A DNA stretch of 58,134 nt from an uncultured Eubacterium sp. (GTDB lineage Bacteria > Bacillota > Clostridia > Lachnospirales > CAG-274): positions 1-58,134 of the forward strand of contig UQYD01000009.1 of assembly GCA_900545305.1 (NCBI GenBank), read 5' to 3'. Made by a program: the position numbers and the translations under genes. Positions 23,992-32,945 of this stretch are shown one piece after another. The notes under the pieces were generated by a model. It ran no database searches, was not told where the DNA came from, and worked only from the letters and a program-made list of their open reading frames with translations. Position 1 is the stretch's first letter, and the number at the start of each line of letters is the position of its first letter.

Positions 23992-24252
23992 TAGAAGGGG
24001 TTAGATAGATTAATTAACTTCTTTCTTTGAAAAGAAGGCGTTTTTTATCCGACAAGCGGCTTGTATAAGCTTTTATTGTCATTTTTTTCAATGCGTTCTT
24101 TGTATAGGGAACGAACGATAAAAAACAGTGCCTGACAATATTGTATATAAAAAAGACTTTAGAAGTATTGCACTTGTAAAGCAAGGACTGAATTAAGTTG
24201 GGCTTTTGAACAGACAAAAATGTGGCACTTGAAAAAAGTGCCACATTTTTGT
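23992..24252 (+). ncRNA. Candidate structured small RNA (about 260 nt)
   Basis: The region runs from a perfect promoter to a strong terminator. Predicted pairings are CTTCTTT/AAAGAAG (24018-24024 with 24031-24037); AGGC+GTTTTTTATC (24036-24049) with GATAAAAAAC+AGT+GCCT (24117-24133); inside that helix ACAAG/CTTGT (24052-24064) and CGTTC/GAACG (24094-24113). TATTGTCA (24074-24081) could also pair with TGACAATA (24133-24140) as a pseudoknot or an alternative fold. It lacks tmRNA, RNase P or SRP hallmarks as far as can be judged by eye. The following gene is convergent, so it is not a 5' leader. Confidence 0.55.
24218..24252. terminator. Bidirectional terminator, small RNA / threonine aldolase
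   Basis: AAAATGTGGCACTT - GAAA - AAAGTGCCACATTTTT forms a long stem with T-tracts both ways. It ends the candidate RNA (plus) and the aldolase gene (minus). Confidence 0.9.
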
Positions 24253-24254
24253 GT

Positions 24255-25280
24255 TTATAATAACTTTTCTAATTCTCTTACCTGCTCATCAGTTGTTGCC
24301 CAGCTTGTAGCAAAGCGTATAACTGTATTGTTTTCATCATACTTTTCCCAAAATCCGTAAGACAGCTTGCCTTCAAATTCTTTCAATTTGTTATTATCCA
24401 TAATAACAAATTGCTGGTTAGTAGGGCTATCTATATACATTTTGTAGCCTTTTGAAATTAAAATGTTCTTTATTTTCATAGCCTGATTAATTGCGTTTTT
24501 ACATATTTTGAAGTAAAGGTCATCAGTAAAAAGTGTGTCAAATTGAATACCTAACAACCAGCCCTTAGCCAAAAGGCCACCATTTTGTTTTATTGTTGTA
24601 AAGAAGTGAGGAACTTTCATATTACTGAAAACAACAGCTTCTCCAAACATTGCCCCTGTTTTTGTGCCACCTATATAAAATACATCGCAAAGTTTTGCAA
24701 TATCCTTTAATGTCACATCTGTATTTTCAGCACAAAGAGCATATCCTAATCTAGCACCGTCTAAATAAAGTTTAATGTTGTATTTGTCACAGATATTTCT
24801 TATTTGTTCCAATTCATTTTTTGTATAAAGAGTTCCATATTCAGTAGGGTGTGAAATATAGACCATACCTGGGTAAACCATATGCTCACGATTACCGTCA
24901 GTATGGTATGTATTGAGGTAATTATCTAAAACAGTAGGATTGATTTTACCGTTGGTGTGAGGTATAGTGAGAACTTTGTGACCATTTGTTTCAATAGCAC
25001 CGGCTTCGTGAACAGAAACGTGACCGGTATCAGCAGAAACAACGCCCTCATAATTTCTTAAAATACCTTTTATTACTGTGGCATTTGTCTGAGTACCACC
25101 TACTAAAAAGAATATTTCAGCATCTTCTGACAAACCACAGGCTTTTCTTATTTTTTCTTTTGCAGATTGACAGTACATATCTGTACCATATCCAACATTT
25201 TTATCTAAGTTTATAGCTGAAATTTTTTCTAAAATCTCTGGGTTACAACTTTCCATATAGTCACTATCAAAATAAATCAA
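24255..25280 (-). CDS. ltaE: Low-specificity L-threonine aldolase (PLP enzyme)
   Basis: It cleaves threonine/allo-threonine to glycine and acetaldehyde. The 341-residue fold-type I PLP enzyme has the lysine that would bind PLP at K207 in GGTKTGA, the glycine-rich phosphate-binding GGTQTN (61-66), H87/H91 in GHVSVHEAGA and the DGARLGYAL loop. The family is the beta-eliminating lyase group, so a close relative with other amino-acid substrates is possible. The CLC gene is 14 bases upstream, so the two are probably co-transcribed. Confidence 0.85.
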   Translation of the reverse strand: MIYFDSDYMESCNPEILEKISAINLDKNVGYGTDMYCQSAKEKIRKACGLSEDAEIFFLVGGTQTNATVIKGILRNYEGVVSADTGHVSVHEAGAIETNGHKVLTIPHTNGKINPTVLDNYLNTYHTDGNREHMVYPGMVYISHPTEYGTLYTKNELEQIRNICDKYNIKLYLDGARLGYALCAENTDVTLKDIAKLCDVFYIGGTKTGAMFGEAVVFSNMKVPHFFTTIKQNGGLLAKGWLLGIQFDTLFTDDLYFKICKNAINQAMKIKNILISKGYKMYIDSPTNQQFVIMDNNKLKEFEGKLSYGFWEKYDENNTVIRFATSWATTDEQVRELEKLL

Positions 25281-25294
25281 AATACAACACTCCT

Positions 25295-26551
25295 TTAATG
25301 TGTCTTTTTATCAACATATTCATTTTTGTATTTAGATACAGCAATTATTTGAGTTTTATACAAGCTGTAATAACCTGAGAGCATATAACTTATAGCTATA
25401 GCTAATAGGAAGTAAAGTATAGGTGCTTTGCCAAAAAGTTCAAGGGCTATTAAAAGAGATGCAATAGGGCAATTTGTAACACCACAGAATACGGAAACCA
25501 TACCAATAGCAGCACCTAAAGATGAAGATAAACCTAAAACAGGAGCAATAACACAACCAAAAGTAGCACCAACAAAGAATGAAGGAATAATTTCGCCACC
25601 CTTGTATCCACAAGCAAGTGTTATAGCTGTAAAAAGCATTTTCCAAAAGAAGTCTGTATTACGAGCTGTACCACCTATAGCAGATACAATGACTTCAATA
25701 CCTGTACCACTGTAGCGAGTAGTACCTAAAAGTAAAGTAATACATAAAATTACTGTACCACCGAAAAATACTCTTTCGTATGGGTTAGGTGAAAATGTTT
25801 TAAATACTTTACCAAAGCTGTGTAACATAATACAGAAAATTACACTGATACCGGCACAAAGACAAGCAAGCAATATTGTCTTTCCACCTGTAAGCAAATT
25901 AAATTCTGTAAGACCTTTTATAAGATAATTAGGCGATTCACAGCCTAAGGATTTTCCTATAGAACTTGCTACTAGAGAAGAAATAGTACAAGGAACTAAG
26001 GCAGAATATTGCATAATACCAACACTACCAACTTCTATAGAAAATATAGCAGCAGCAACAGGTGTACCAAATATGGCAGAAAAGGCAGCACTCATACCAC
26101 TCATTATGAAAACTTTTTTGTCTTTAGAGTCTAACTTAAACCAATTTCCAAGATAATTTCCTATACTGCCACCAATCTGTAATGCTGCACCTTCACGACC
26201 GGCTGAACCACCAAACATCTGTGTAAGAACTGTACTTATAAAAATAAGTGGAGCCATTCTCAGTGGTATATGTTCGTCAGAATTAATAGAAGATAGAACA
26301 AGGTTTGTACCTTTATCTTGAGCATTTGAAAATTTATTATAGAGATAAACAATTAAAAGACCTACAATAGGCAAGAAAATGGCAATACCTACATTGGTTT
26401 CACGAAGTGTGACAGCCTCTGTAAGACAAAAGTTAAATGCAGCAGCAACAAGACCCAGTATAACACCTGTAACTGATGCAAATATAATCCAACGTAACAA
26501 TCGCCATATTCTATTAAATATATGCTTAAAAAATGCTTTTATAAATTTCAT
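25295..26551 (-). CDS. CLC-family anion channel/transporter
   Basis: A 418-residue polytopic protein with the CLC core. GREGAALQIG (the gating-glutamate motif, usually GREGP) and the second-half GGEIIPSFFVGATFG motif (GXFXP region, here GGEIIPSF) are present. The N-terminal anion-binding motif of chloride CLCs (GSGIP) is not seen in the corresponding stretch (GTNLVLSSI). It could be a chloride/proton exchanger or a relative of the fluoride-type CLCs. No fluoride riboswitch was recognised upstream. Substrate unresolved. Confidence 0.8.
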   Translation of the reverse strand: MKFIKAFFKHIFNRIWRLLRWIIFASVTGVILGLVAAAFNFCLTEAVTLRETNVGIAIFLPIVGLLIVYLYNKFSNAQDKGTNLVLSSINSDEHIPLRMAPLIFISTVLTQMFGGSAGREGAALQIGGSIGNYLGNWFKLDSKDKKVFIMSGMSAAFSAIFGTPVAAAIFSIEVGSVGIMQYSALVPCTISSLVASSIGKSLGCESPNYLIKGLTEFNLLTGGKTILLACLCAGISVIFCIMLHSFGKVFKTFSPNPYERVFFGGTVILCITLLLGTTRYSGTGIEVIVSAIGGTARNTDFFWKMLFTAITLACGYKGGEIIPSFFVGATFGCVIAPVLGLSSSLGAAIGMVSVFCGVTNCPIASLLIALELFGKAPILYFLLAIAISYMLSGYYSLYKTQIIAVSKYKNEYVDKKTH

Positions 26552-26605
26552 TTTAATACCCTTATCCTAAAATTATGGGTGAACTACTTGTCCACCCATA
26601 AAATA

Positions 26606-27568
26606 TTAATCATTATTTTGTTGTTTAATAACTACGCCACCGTTACCAAAGTTTGTATTTGGCTTAACGGCTTCAATGTTAGAAAGTACCCAATCAAATT
26701 CGCCAGTAGTAATTATGAAACCACAGTATTCACACTTTCCAGAACTTGTAACACTTGTAGGAGCACCACAGTGAGGACAAGCAACTGTAGATTTACCACT
26801 TTTAACAGGGTCAGTTAATACACCGACTTTTCTCATAAATGTGTAAATATATTGTAAATGATATTCAGTATTTGGGTCGCCTTGAAGTACCTTACCAGTT
26901 TTTTCGTCTTTAATATAATCAGTCATACGAGCCTGAATATAAACGTGCATAAATTCATATTGGCTATCTCTATAATACTTAAATAAATATGCTTGATTTA
27001 CATTTATTCTATCAAGAACATTTATTTTGCCGTTTTCTATGTACTGTTTTATCAATTCTGTATGCTGTTTATAAAGTTCTTCTTTTTCAAAAGGACGAAC
27101 CTTTTCAAAATCTCTTTCAGACCAAGCATTTTGTAATGTTATAAATACTTCTTTTACCCAACCTATAAATTTTTCACTTGAGAAATTTGAGTCAGTCTTT
27201 GTAATAGCATTTACTATTTCGTCTGTGTGGTTTTGTATAGTTGGCATAACACCAGTAGTAGCAGGTGATGAATTTTTACTATTCTTTGTTTTTATATAGG
27301 AAATAAAAAGTACAACACCTATAACAATAATAGTAAGTATTATATCAGAACCTGTTATATCGCTGTCATCTGAATCACTATAGTAGTAATAGCCACCACC
27401 ATAGCTACCACCACTACTGTAGCCACCACCACTGTAATCACTACCGTAACTACTGCCACCACTGCTGTAGTCATTGAAATTACCTAAGTCAGCAAATGCA
27501 TTGAGTTTCAGACCCATTACTATAGCTACAAGACAAAGTAGTGTAACAAATAAATTTCGTTTTTTCAT
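26606..27568 (-). CDS. TIM44-like domain protein with zinc ribbon
   Basis: It has 320 residues: signal peptide or first helix (1-26), a Gly/Ser/Tyr/Asp low-complexity segment (about 30-70), a membrane helix (about 74-92, IILTIIVIGVVLFISYI), a TIM44-like domain (about 125-245) and a C-terminal zinc ribbon (CPHCG...CEYCG), then a short tail. The architecture, with the soluble domain after a helix, suggests a membrane-anchored protein. It is 13 bases after the SPFH gene, and this pairing recurs in Firmicutes. Function not established. Confidence 0.75.
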   Translation of the reverse strand: MKKRNLFVTLLCLVAIVMGLKLNAFADLGNFNDYSSGGSSYGSDYSGGGYSSGGSYGGGYYYYSDSDDSDITGSDIILTIIVIGVVLFISYIKTKNSKNSSPATTGVMPTIQNHTDEIVNAITKTDSNFSSEKFIGWVKEVFITLQNAWSERDFEKVRPFEKEELYKQHTELIKQYIENGKINVLDRINVNQAYLFKYYRDSQYEFMHVYIQARMTDYIKDEKTGKVLQGDPNTEYHLQYIYTFMRKVGVLTDPVKSGKSTVACPHCGAPTSVTSSGKCEYCGFIITTGEFDWVLSNIEAVKPNTNFGNGGVVIKQQNND

Positions 27569-27581
27569 AGGCTGTTACCTC

Positions 27582-28739
27582 CTATTGACGAGGTTTGCCA
27601 CAGTTAGAACAGAAGTTTCCTGTATTTTCAGAACCACATTCACAAGTCCAACTTTTAGCCTTGCCACAGTTAGAGCAGAAATTACCGTTGTTGGTCTGAC
27701 CACAACTACAAGTCCAAGGAGCAGGGGTATTGTTTTGTGTATTCTGTTGAGATTGACCCATTTTCATAAGGTCCTGAACATTTGCACCACCGGCATTTTG
27801 AGCCATACCCATACCCATAAAGGCATTTACAGCACCGTTTGTGTTTTTAGCTGCACTTTCCATAGCATTTGCTTGAGCAGTACCTAATCTAGCACCAAGA
27901 AGTGATGGGTCAGAAAAGGCTCTTGCTTCCTGCATACGAGAAATTTTTTCAGCACTTTCGCTATCAACAGTAATTGATGCAAAAGCTACAGAAACAATGG
28001 AAATTCCTCTTAATTCATTCCAATCAGCTGTAAGTTCTGTATTTAATTCACTGGCAATTTCCTTAGTGTAAAGAGGTAACTGGTCATAGGCTATACCCTT
28101 TAAAGCAATTCTGCCTAATGCCGGCTGTAATGAGCTTTGAACCTCTGTTTTAAGCTGTTCATCTATAGATATTTTTTTGTAAACATCAGATACGTTTGCA
28201 CACACATTAGTATAGAACATAACAGGATTTGTAATTCTGTAAGAATATGTTCCATAGCCTTGAATTTTAATAGTAAAGTTAAATTCACTATCTCTAAAAG
28301 GTACATCACCTATGCCAATTTTGTTATTCATTATTTCCTTAGTGTTAATGAAATAAACTCTTTGGTCATTTTCAGGCTGACCACCAAATGTAAATCTTTT
28401 GCCTACCTTTGCAAAAGACTCTTTAAGTCCGGAAAAGCCACTATCAAAAAGAGAAGGTTCTGTTCCTGTGTCATAAGTATAAGCACCGGCTTCAGTAGTA
28501 AAATCAACAATTTTACCATTTTCGACAATGAGCATACATTGACCTTCATTTACAGCAATCTTACTTCCGTTAGTGATAATGTTGTCACTTCTTTTAGTAT
28601 TAGATGAGCCTTTGTTTATACGAACCTCGCCTTTTGCCATAAGTGTGTCACCGTCAAGAGCATCGCAATAGATATATTCTTTCCATTGGTCAGCAAGTAC
28701 AGTTCCGATTGATGAAAAAGCTGCTTTTATTAATCCCAT
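27582..28739 (-). CDS. SPFH-domain protein with C-terminal double zinc ribbons
   Basis: It has 385 residues. An N-terminal SPFH/band-7-like region (about 20-270) has no transmembrane helix. An Ala/Met/Gln-rich helix (about 275-345) resembles flotillin-type oligomerisation segments. Two similar zinc ribbons close the protein (WTCSCGQTNNGNFCSNCGK and WTCECGSENTGNFCSNCGK). Proteins of this architecture are often annotated as virion core protein-like. It is probably a membrane-associated scaffold acting with the adjacent TIM44-like protein; that role is inference. Confidence 0.8.
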   Translation of the reverse strand: MGLIKAAFSSIGTVLADQWKEYIYCDALDGDTLMAKGEVRINKGSSNTKRSDNIITNGSKIAVNEGQCMLIVENGKIVDFTTEAGAYTYDTGTEPSLFDSGFSGLKESFAKVGKRFTFGGQPENDQRVYFINTKEIMNNKIGIGDVPFRDSEFNFTIKIQGYGTYSYRITNPVMFYTNVCANVSDVYKKISIDEQLKTEVQSSLQPALGRIALKGIAYDQLPLYTKEIASELNTELTADWNELRGISIVSVAFASITVDSESAEKISRMQEARAFSDPSLLGARLGTAQANAMESAAKNTNGAVNAFMGMGMAQNAGGANVQDLMKMGQSQQNTQNNTPAPWTCSCGQTNNGNFCSNCGKAKSWTCECGSENTGNFCSNCGKPRQ

Positions 28740-28784
28740 AATAGAACCTCCTTTATAAATTTAATATTGCCTGAAATTTGAATA

Positions 28785-29990
28785 TTATAAATTGATGAAA
28801 TATTCCATAATCTTAGGACCGTTTTCGATGAAGATACCAGATTCCTTAGCACCTTCTTCAGAGTATGTACCACCTGCTGCCGGAGCACTCTTTTTGTAAA
28901 TCATAAATGGCACAGGGTCGTTTGTGTGTGTCATTAAATCAAGAGGAGTAGGGTGGTCAGGTAAAATCATAACCTTGTAATCGTCATACTGTTCAAGGGC
29001 ATTGAGAACAGGTCCAAGGATTTTTTCGTCAATTAATTCAAGAGATTTAACTTTGTTTTCAATTTCGTGTCTGTGACCACATTCGTCTGGAGCTTCAACG
29101 TGGATATATACGAAATCCTGACCCTTTGCAAGTTCGTCAATAGCTGCCTGAGCCTTACCTTCAAAGTTAGTATCAATATAACCAGTTGCACCGTCAACGT
29201 GAACAACATTCATACCGGCAAACTTACCGATACCCTTTAATAAGTCAACAGCACTAATCATAGAACCCTTAAGACCGTATTTCTGCTCAAATGGAGAAAG
29301 ACTAGCCTTAACACCTTCACCCCAAAGCCACATAGAGTTAGCAGGACGAAGTCCCTTTTCAACTCTTGCCTTGTTAATAGGGTGGTCCTTTAATAAATCA
29401 TAACTTTTAACCATCATATCGTAAAGTTTCTTAGCGTTTGGTGCAGTTGGAATATATTCCTTAATTGGCTTACCAGTAATGTCGTGAGGTGGAGTAAGAG
29501 TACCAACTTCAAGAGTACCATTATTCCAAATAAGACAATGTCTGTAGCTTACACCAGAGTAAAGCTGGAATTCTTCGTTGTTGAAGTGTTCACATAAGTA
29601 ATCAACAAGAACCTTTGCTTCTTCTGTTGAAATATCACCGGCACAGTAGTCAATAATAGTCTTATCTTCGTAATTTGGTTCATCAGAAAGAGTAACAAGA
29701 TTACAACGGAAAGAAACATCAGTTGGCTTCATATCAATACCGATACTACCAGCCTCTAATGGAGAACGACCTGTATAACAAACCTGAGGGTCATAACCCA
29801 TAACAGAAAGGTTAGCAACGTCGCTACCAGGCTTTAAATTGTCAGCAACTGTCTTTACCTTACCAATAACAGCAGTTTTAGCAAGTTTATCCATATTAGG
29901 AGTTTTAGAAACTTCTAATGGAGTTTTGTTGCCAAGTTCTTTTACAGGATAATCTGCACAACCATCGCATAATAATACTACATATTTCAT
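28785..29990 (-). CDS. apgM: Cofactor-independent phosphoglycerate mutase, archaeal type
   Basis: It interconverts 3- and 2-phosphoglycerate in glycolysis. The 401-residue alkaline-phosphatase-superfamily protein has CDGCADYP (metal Asp), the active-site serine region GSDVANLSVMGYDP (55-68), a TGRSPLEAGSIGI block, HVEAPDECGHRHE and the C-terminal PDHPTPL metal site. This is the short aPGM class, not the 510-residue GpmI. It is monocistronic and divergent from the flavoprotein gene at 30141. Confidence 0.92.
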   Translation of the reverse strand: MKYVVLLCDGCADYPVKELGNKTPLEVSKTPNMDKLAKTAVIGKVKTVADNLKPGSDVANLSVMGYDPQVCYTGRSPLEAGSIGIDMKPTDVSFRCNLVTLSDEPNYEDKTIIDYCAGDISTEEAKVLVDYLCEHFNNEEFQLYSGVSYRHCLIWNNGTLEVGTLTPPHDITGKPIKEYIPTAPNAKKLYDMMVKSYDLLKDHPINKARVEKGLRPANSMWLWGEGVKASLSPFEQKYGLKGSMISAVDLLKGIGKFAGMNVVHVDGATGYIDTNFEGKAQAAIDELAKGQDFVYIHVEAPDECGHRHEIENKVKSLELIDEKILGPVLNALEQYDDYKVMILPDHPTPLDLMTHTNDPVPFMIYKKSAPAAGGTYSEEGAKESGIFIENGPKIMEYFINL

Positions 29991-30140
29991 AGGTAATAGA
30001 ACCTTCTTTCTTAAAAGTTAAATTTTTTCTTAATTATATCACAGTAAAAAAGCAATAACAACAGAAAATATAATATTTTAAATTAAATGAAAATATGTTA
30101 TAATTACAGGACGAAAAAACAAAATTGGAGGTTATATATA

Positions 30141-30710
30141 ATGAAAGTATTATTAATGAATGGTAGTCCAAATGAAAAGGGTTGTACTTATACAGCATTA
30201 TCAGAAGTAGCAAAAAGCTTAAATTCTTTCGGTATTGATACTGAAATTTACTATGTTGGCGAAGATGTTTCAAAGGAAACTCTTTTAAAGGTAAAGGATA
30301 TGTGTGCTGAAAGTGACGGTTTTGTAATTGGTTCTCCAGTTTACTATGCTTCTGCAACAGGTAGCCTTACTCATTTCCTTGACAAGATTTTTGGTGTAGC
30401 CGGTAAGGATTTAGCTTACAAGCCAGGTGCTACTGTTGTTAGTTGCAGACGTGGTGGTGCATCATCAACTTTTGAACAGATAAACAAGTATTTTACAATT
30501 AACAATATGCCTGTTGTATCTCCAAACTACTGGAATATGGTACATGGTAACACACCAGCTGAAGTAGTTCAGGATGAAGAAGGTATGCAGACTTGTAGAG
30601 AACTTGGTAAAAATATGGCTTGGCTTTTAAAGTGTATTGAAGCCGGTAAAAATAACGGTATCGAAAAGCCAGTTGCTGAAGCAAAAGTTAAAACAAATTA
30701 TATAAGATAA
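30141..30710 (+). CDS. NADPH-dependent FMN reductase/flavodoxin-family protein
   Basis: It has 189 residues of the flavodoxin-like fold. The opening MKVLLMNGSPNEKGCTYTAL holds the FMN phosphate loop, and GSPVYYASATGSLTHFLDK is the second FMN contact. No cysteine cluster of iron-sulfur flavoproteins is present. An ATG at 30087 is in frame, but the ATG at 30141 directly follows GGAGG and matches the family start. It is upstream of feoA by 61 bases on the same strand; ferric reduction is possible but unproven. Confidence 0.8.
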   Translation: MKVLLMNGSPNEKGCTYTALSEVAKSLNSFGIDTEIYYVGEDVSKETLLKVKDMCAESDGFVIGSPVYYASATGSLTHFLDKIFGVAGKDLAYKPGATVVSCRRGGASSTFEQINKYFTINNMPVVSPNYWNMVHGNTPAEVVQDEEGMQTCRELGKNMAWLLKCIEAGKNNGIEKPVAEAKVKTNYIR

Positions 30711-30771
30711 GCACAAAACAGTTTTTTCATAAGTATAATACAATATATAATTCCATTCGGAGGATTGTTGT

Positions 30772-31008
30772 ATGAAAAAATTGCCTCTTTCCTGTGTACC
30801 TCTTGGTGCAGTTGGTTTTGTAGATTGTGTCGCAGAGATTAGTAGTAAAAAACGTTTGGTAGAAATGGGCTTTACTAAAAAGGCACGAGTAATTCCTCTC
30901 CATATTAGTCCAGGGGGCGACCCTGTAGCATACTTTGTAAAAGGTGTGGTTTTAGCAGTCAGACACGAAGATGCTGAAAATATTTTTGTTACTATAGGGG
31001 AGGAGTGA
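30772..31008 (+). CDS. feoA: Ferrous iron transport protein A (first locus)
   Basis: A small SH3-like cytoplasmic partner of FeoB, 78 residues. Family features are a hydrophobic N-terminal strand, LVEMGFTKKARVIPLH and the terminal LAVRHEDAENIFV. SD GGAGG precedes the ATG. It overlaps the feoB SD region: its TGA is at 31006-31008 and the next ATG is at 31011. Confidence 0.88.
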   Translation: MKKLPLSCVPLGAVGFVDCVAEISSKKRLVEMGFTKKARVIPLHISPGGDPVAYFVKGVVLAVRHEDAENIFVTIGEE

Positions 31009-31010
31009 TT

Positions 31011-32801
31011 ATGGATAAGAAGAAAACCGTAGCCCTTGTAGGTAATCCAAATACAGGAAAGAGTACAATTTTTAATGCTCTTACAGGAATGCACCAGCAT
31101 ACAGGAAATTGGAACGGCAAAACAGTAGACTGTGCCGAGGGAGAGTTTGTATATAAGGATACAGAGTTTAAGATTGTAGACTTACCGGGCATTTATTCTA
31201 CTAATCCGGTTTCAAAAGATGAAAAATGTGCTGTGGAATATCTAAAAAATGAATATATTGATGTAGTAGTTGTTGTCCTTGATGCTACTTGTCTTGAAAG
31301 AAACTTGCCTTTGGTTTTTCAAGTAACACAAATAAGAAGTAATGTTGTAATTTGTGTCAATCTATTAGATGAGGCAGAAAAAAAGGGCATTTGTATTAAT
31401 ACAGATGTTATGGAAAAGATATTTGACTTGCCTGTTATTCCTATGAAAGCCAGAAAAGGTATTGGAATAAATGAACTTAAAGAGGCTGTTTATATATCTG
31501 ATAAAAGGGAAGCATACACTTGCCCCATAACTCCGGAAGAAGTGTATACACAGAGCGTTAAAGATTGCAGGGATTTTTGTGATAATATTGACAGAAAAAT
31601 TGACAATGTTGTAATGAGCAGAAAATATGGCATACCAATTATGCTTTTGCTTATGGCTTTGTTGCTATGGATAACCGTTGTAGGAGCAAATTATCCTTCA
31701 GCTGTTCTTGCTGAAATTTTCTCTATTATGGAAAATGATTTAATGGATATGACAGTCGGTCATCCGTTGGTAAGAGGAATTTTTGTGGAGGGTATGTTCA
31801 GAACCCTTAGTTGGGTTGTAGCAGTAATGTTGCCACCTATGGCAATATTTTTTCCACTTTTTACATTTCTTGAAGATTTTGGATATTTACCTAGAATGGC
31901 CTTTAATTTGGATAATATTTTCAAAAAAGCAAAATCCCATGGAAAAATGGTTCTTACAATGTGTATGGGTTTAGGTTGTAATGCAGCAGGCGTTGTTTCT
32001 GCCAGAATTATAGATTCTCCAAGGGAAAGGCTGTTGGCAATAGTTACAAATAATTTTGTGCCTTGTAATGGTAGATTTGCATCAATAATAATATTGGCAA
32101 GTGTCTTTGTAGGTGGAAAGTTGATTACATTAAAATCAGCTTTTGCTGTTCTTTTATCTGTAATATTGGCTTTTTTTATTACATTGATTGTTTCATATAT
32201 ATTGGGTAGCACAGTTTTAAAAAGTGACAACAGCTCTTTTGTGTTGGAATTACCACCTTACAGAAGACCAAACCTATGGAGTATTATTGTAAGAAGTGTA
32301 AGAGAGAAAATACTTTTTGTTTTAGGTAGAGCTGTAGTGGTTTCTGCTCCGGCTGGTATATTAATATGGGTCTTGCAAAATTTTAATGTAAATGGCATTA
32401 GTATTTTAACTCACATAGCAAATTTTTTAAATCCTTTAGGTCAGCTTATGGGATTAGATGGCTATATTTTAACTGGTTTTATATTGGGAATACCGGCTAA
32501 TGAAATAGTTTTGCCTATTATAATTATGTGCTATACAGGTGGAAGTGGACTAATTTCTATTGAAAATATAGCTGATATACAATCTATTTTTGTGCAAAAC
32601 GGCTGGACTTTTATTACGGCTATATGTACAGCATTATTTTTTGTTAATCATTTTCCCTGTGCCACTACATTATGGACAATTAAGAAAGAAACAGGAAGTA
32701 TAAAATGGACTATTTTTTCAGCAGTACTGCCTACAGTTGTTGGTGTTGTACTGTGTATTGTAGTAAATTTTGTTTTAAAAACAATATGTGGAATAATATA
32801 G
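31011..32801 (+). CDS. feoB: Ferrous iron transporter FeoB, short form (first locus)
   Basis: A GTP-gated Fe(II) transporter in the cytoplasmic membrane. The N-terminal G domain has G1 GNPNTGKST (residues 9-17), G3 DLPGIYS and G4 NLLDEAEKKG (NxxD); the membrane part carries the Gate motifs (MGLGCNAAGV, VPCNGRFA). At 596 residues it is about 100-200 shorter than usual, with a reduced GDI region and periplasmic loops. The GTG at 31005 is in frame, but ATG 31011 is better spaced from GGGGAGGAG. It forms an operon with feoA. Confidence 0.9.
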   Translation: MDKKKTVALVGNPNTGKSTIFNALTGMHQHTGNWNGKTVDCAEGEFVYKDTEFKIVDLPGIYSTNPVSKDEKCAVEYLKNEYIDVVVVVLDATCLERNLPLVFQVTQIRSNVVICVNLLDEAEKKGICINTDVMEKIFDLPVIPMKARKGIGINELKEAVYISDKREAYTCPITPEEVYTQSVKDCRDFCDNIDRKIDNVVMSRKYGIPIMLLLMALLLWITVVGANYPSAVLAEIFSIMENDLMDMTVGHPLVRGIFVEGMFRTLSWVVAVMLPPMAIFFPLFTFLEDFGYLPRMAFNLDNIFKKAKSHGKMVLTMCMGLGCNAAGVVSARIIDSPRERLLAIVTNNFVPCNGRFASIIILASVFVGGKLITLKSAFAVLLSVILAFFITLIVSYILGSTVLKSDNSSFVLELPPYRRPNLWSIIVRSVREKILFVLGRAVVVSAPAGILIWVLQNFNVNGISILTHIANFLNPLGQLMGLDGYILTGFILGIPANEIVLPIIIMCYTGGSGLISIENIADIQSIFVQNGWTFITAICTALFFVNHFPCATTLWTIKKETGSIKWTIFSAVLPTVVGVVLCIVVNFVLKTICGII

Positions 32802-32814
32802 AAAATTGATTTGA

Positions 32815-32846
32815 CCTCTAAACAAAATTGTTTAGGGGATTTTTTT
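32815..32846 (+). terminator. Terminator after first feoB
   Basis: CCTCTAAACAA - AA - TTGTTTAGGGG (11 bp including G-T pairs) followed by A-T7-G. Confidence 0.85.
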
Positions 32847-32881
32847 GTTTAAAATCTAAATAGAAATCCAAATTTTGAAAC

Positions 32882-32910
32882 TTGACTTACGAACAAATGT
32901 TCTATATAAT
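32882..32910 (+). promoter_or_regulatory. SOS-type promoter with LexA box
   Basis: TTGACT - 17 - TATAAT. The spacer carries CGAACAAATGTTCT (32890-32903), which fits the Firmicutes LexA/DinR box (GAAC-N4-GTTC) in a typical repressing position between -35 and -10. The downstream gene is a Y-family polymerase, which makes the match functionally coherent. Confidence 0.9.
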
Positions 32911-32945
32911 ATTTGTATAAAATCTGTTTTGAGGAGGGTAAGCAA

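Noticed and set aside
24014..24244. 76-codon minus-strand open frame over the candidate small RNA
   Set aside because: No credible SD or promoter, sits across the terminator hairpin, composition is low-complexity and unlike the real genes nearby.
26552..26606. Fluoride riboswitch upstream of the CLC gene
   Set aside because: The 55-base gap has none of the conserved fluoride-aptamer segments and is too short.
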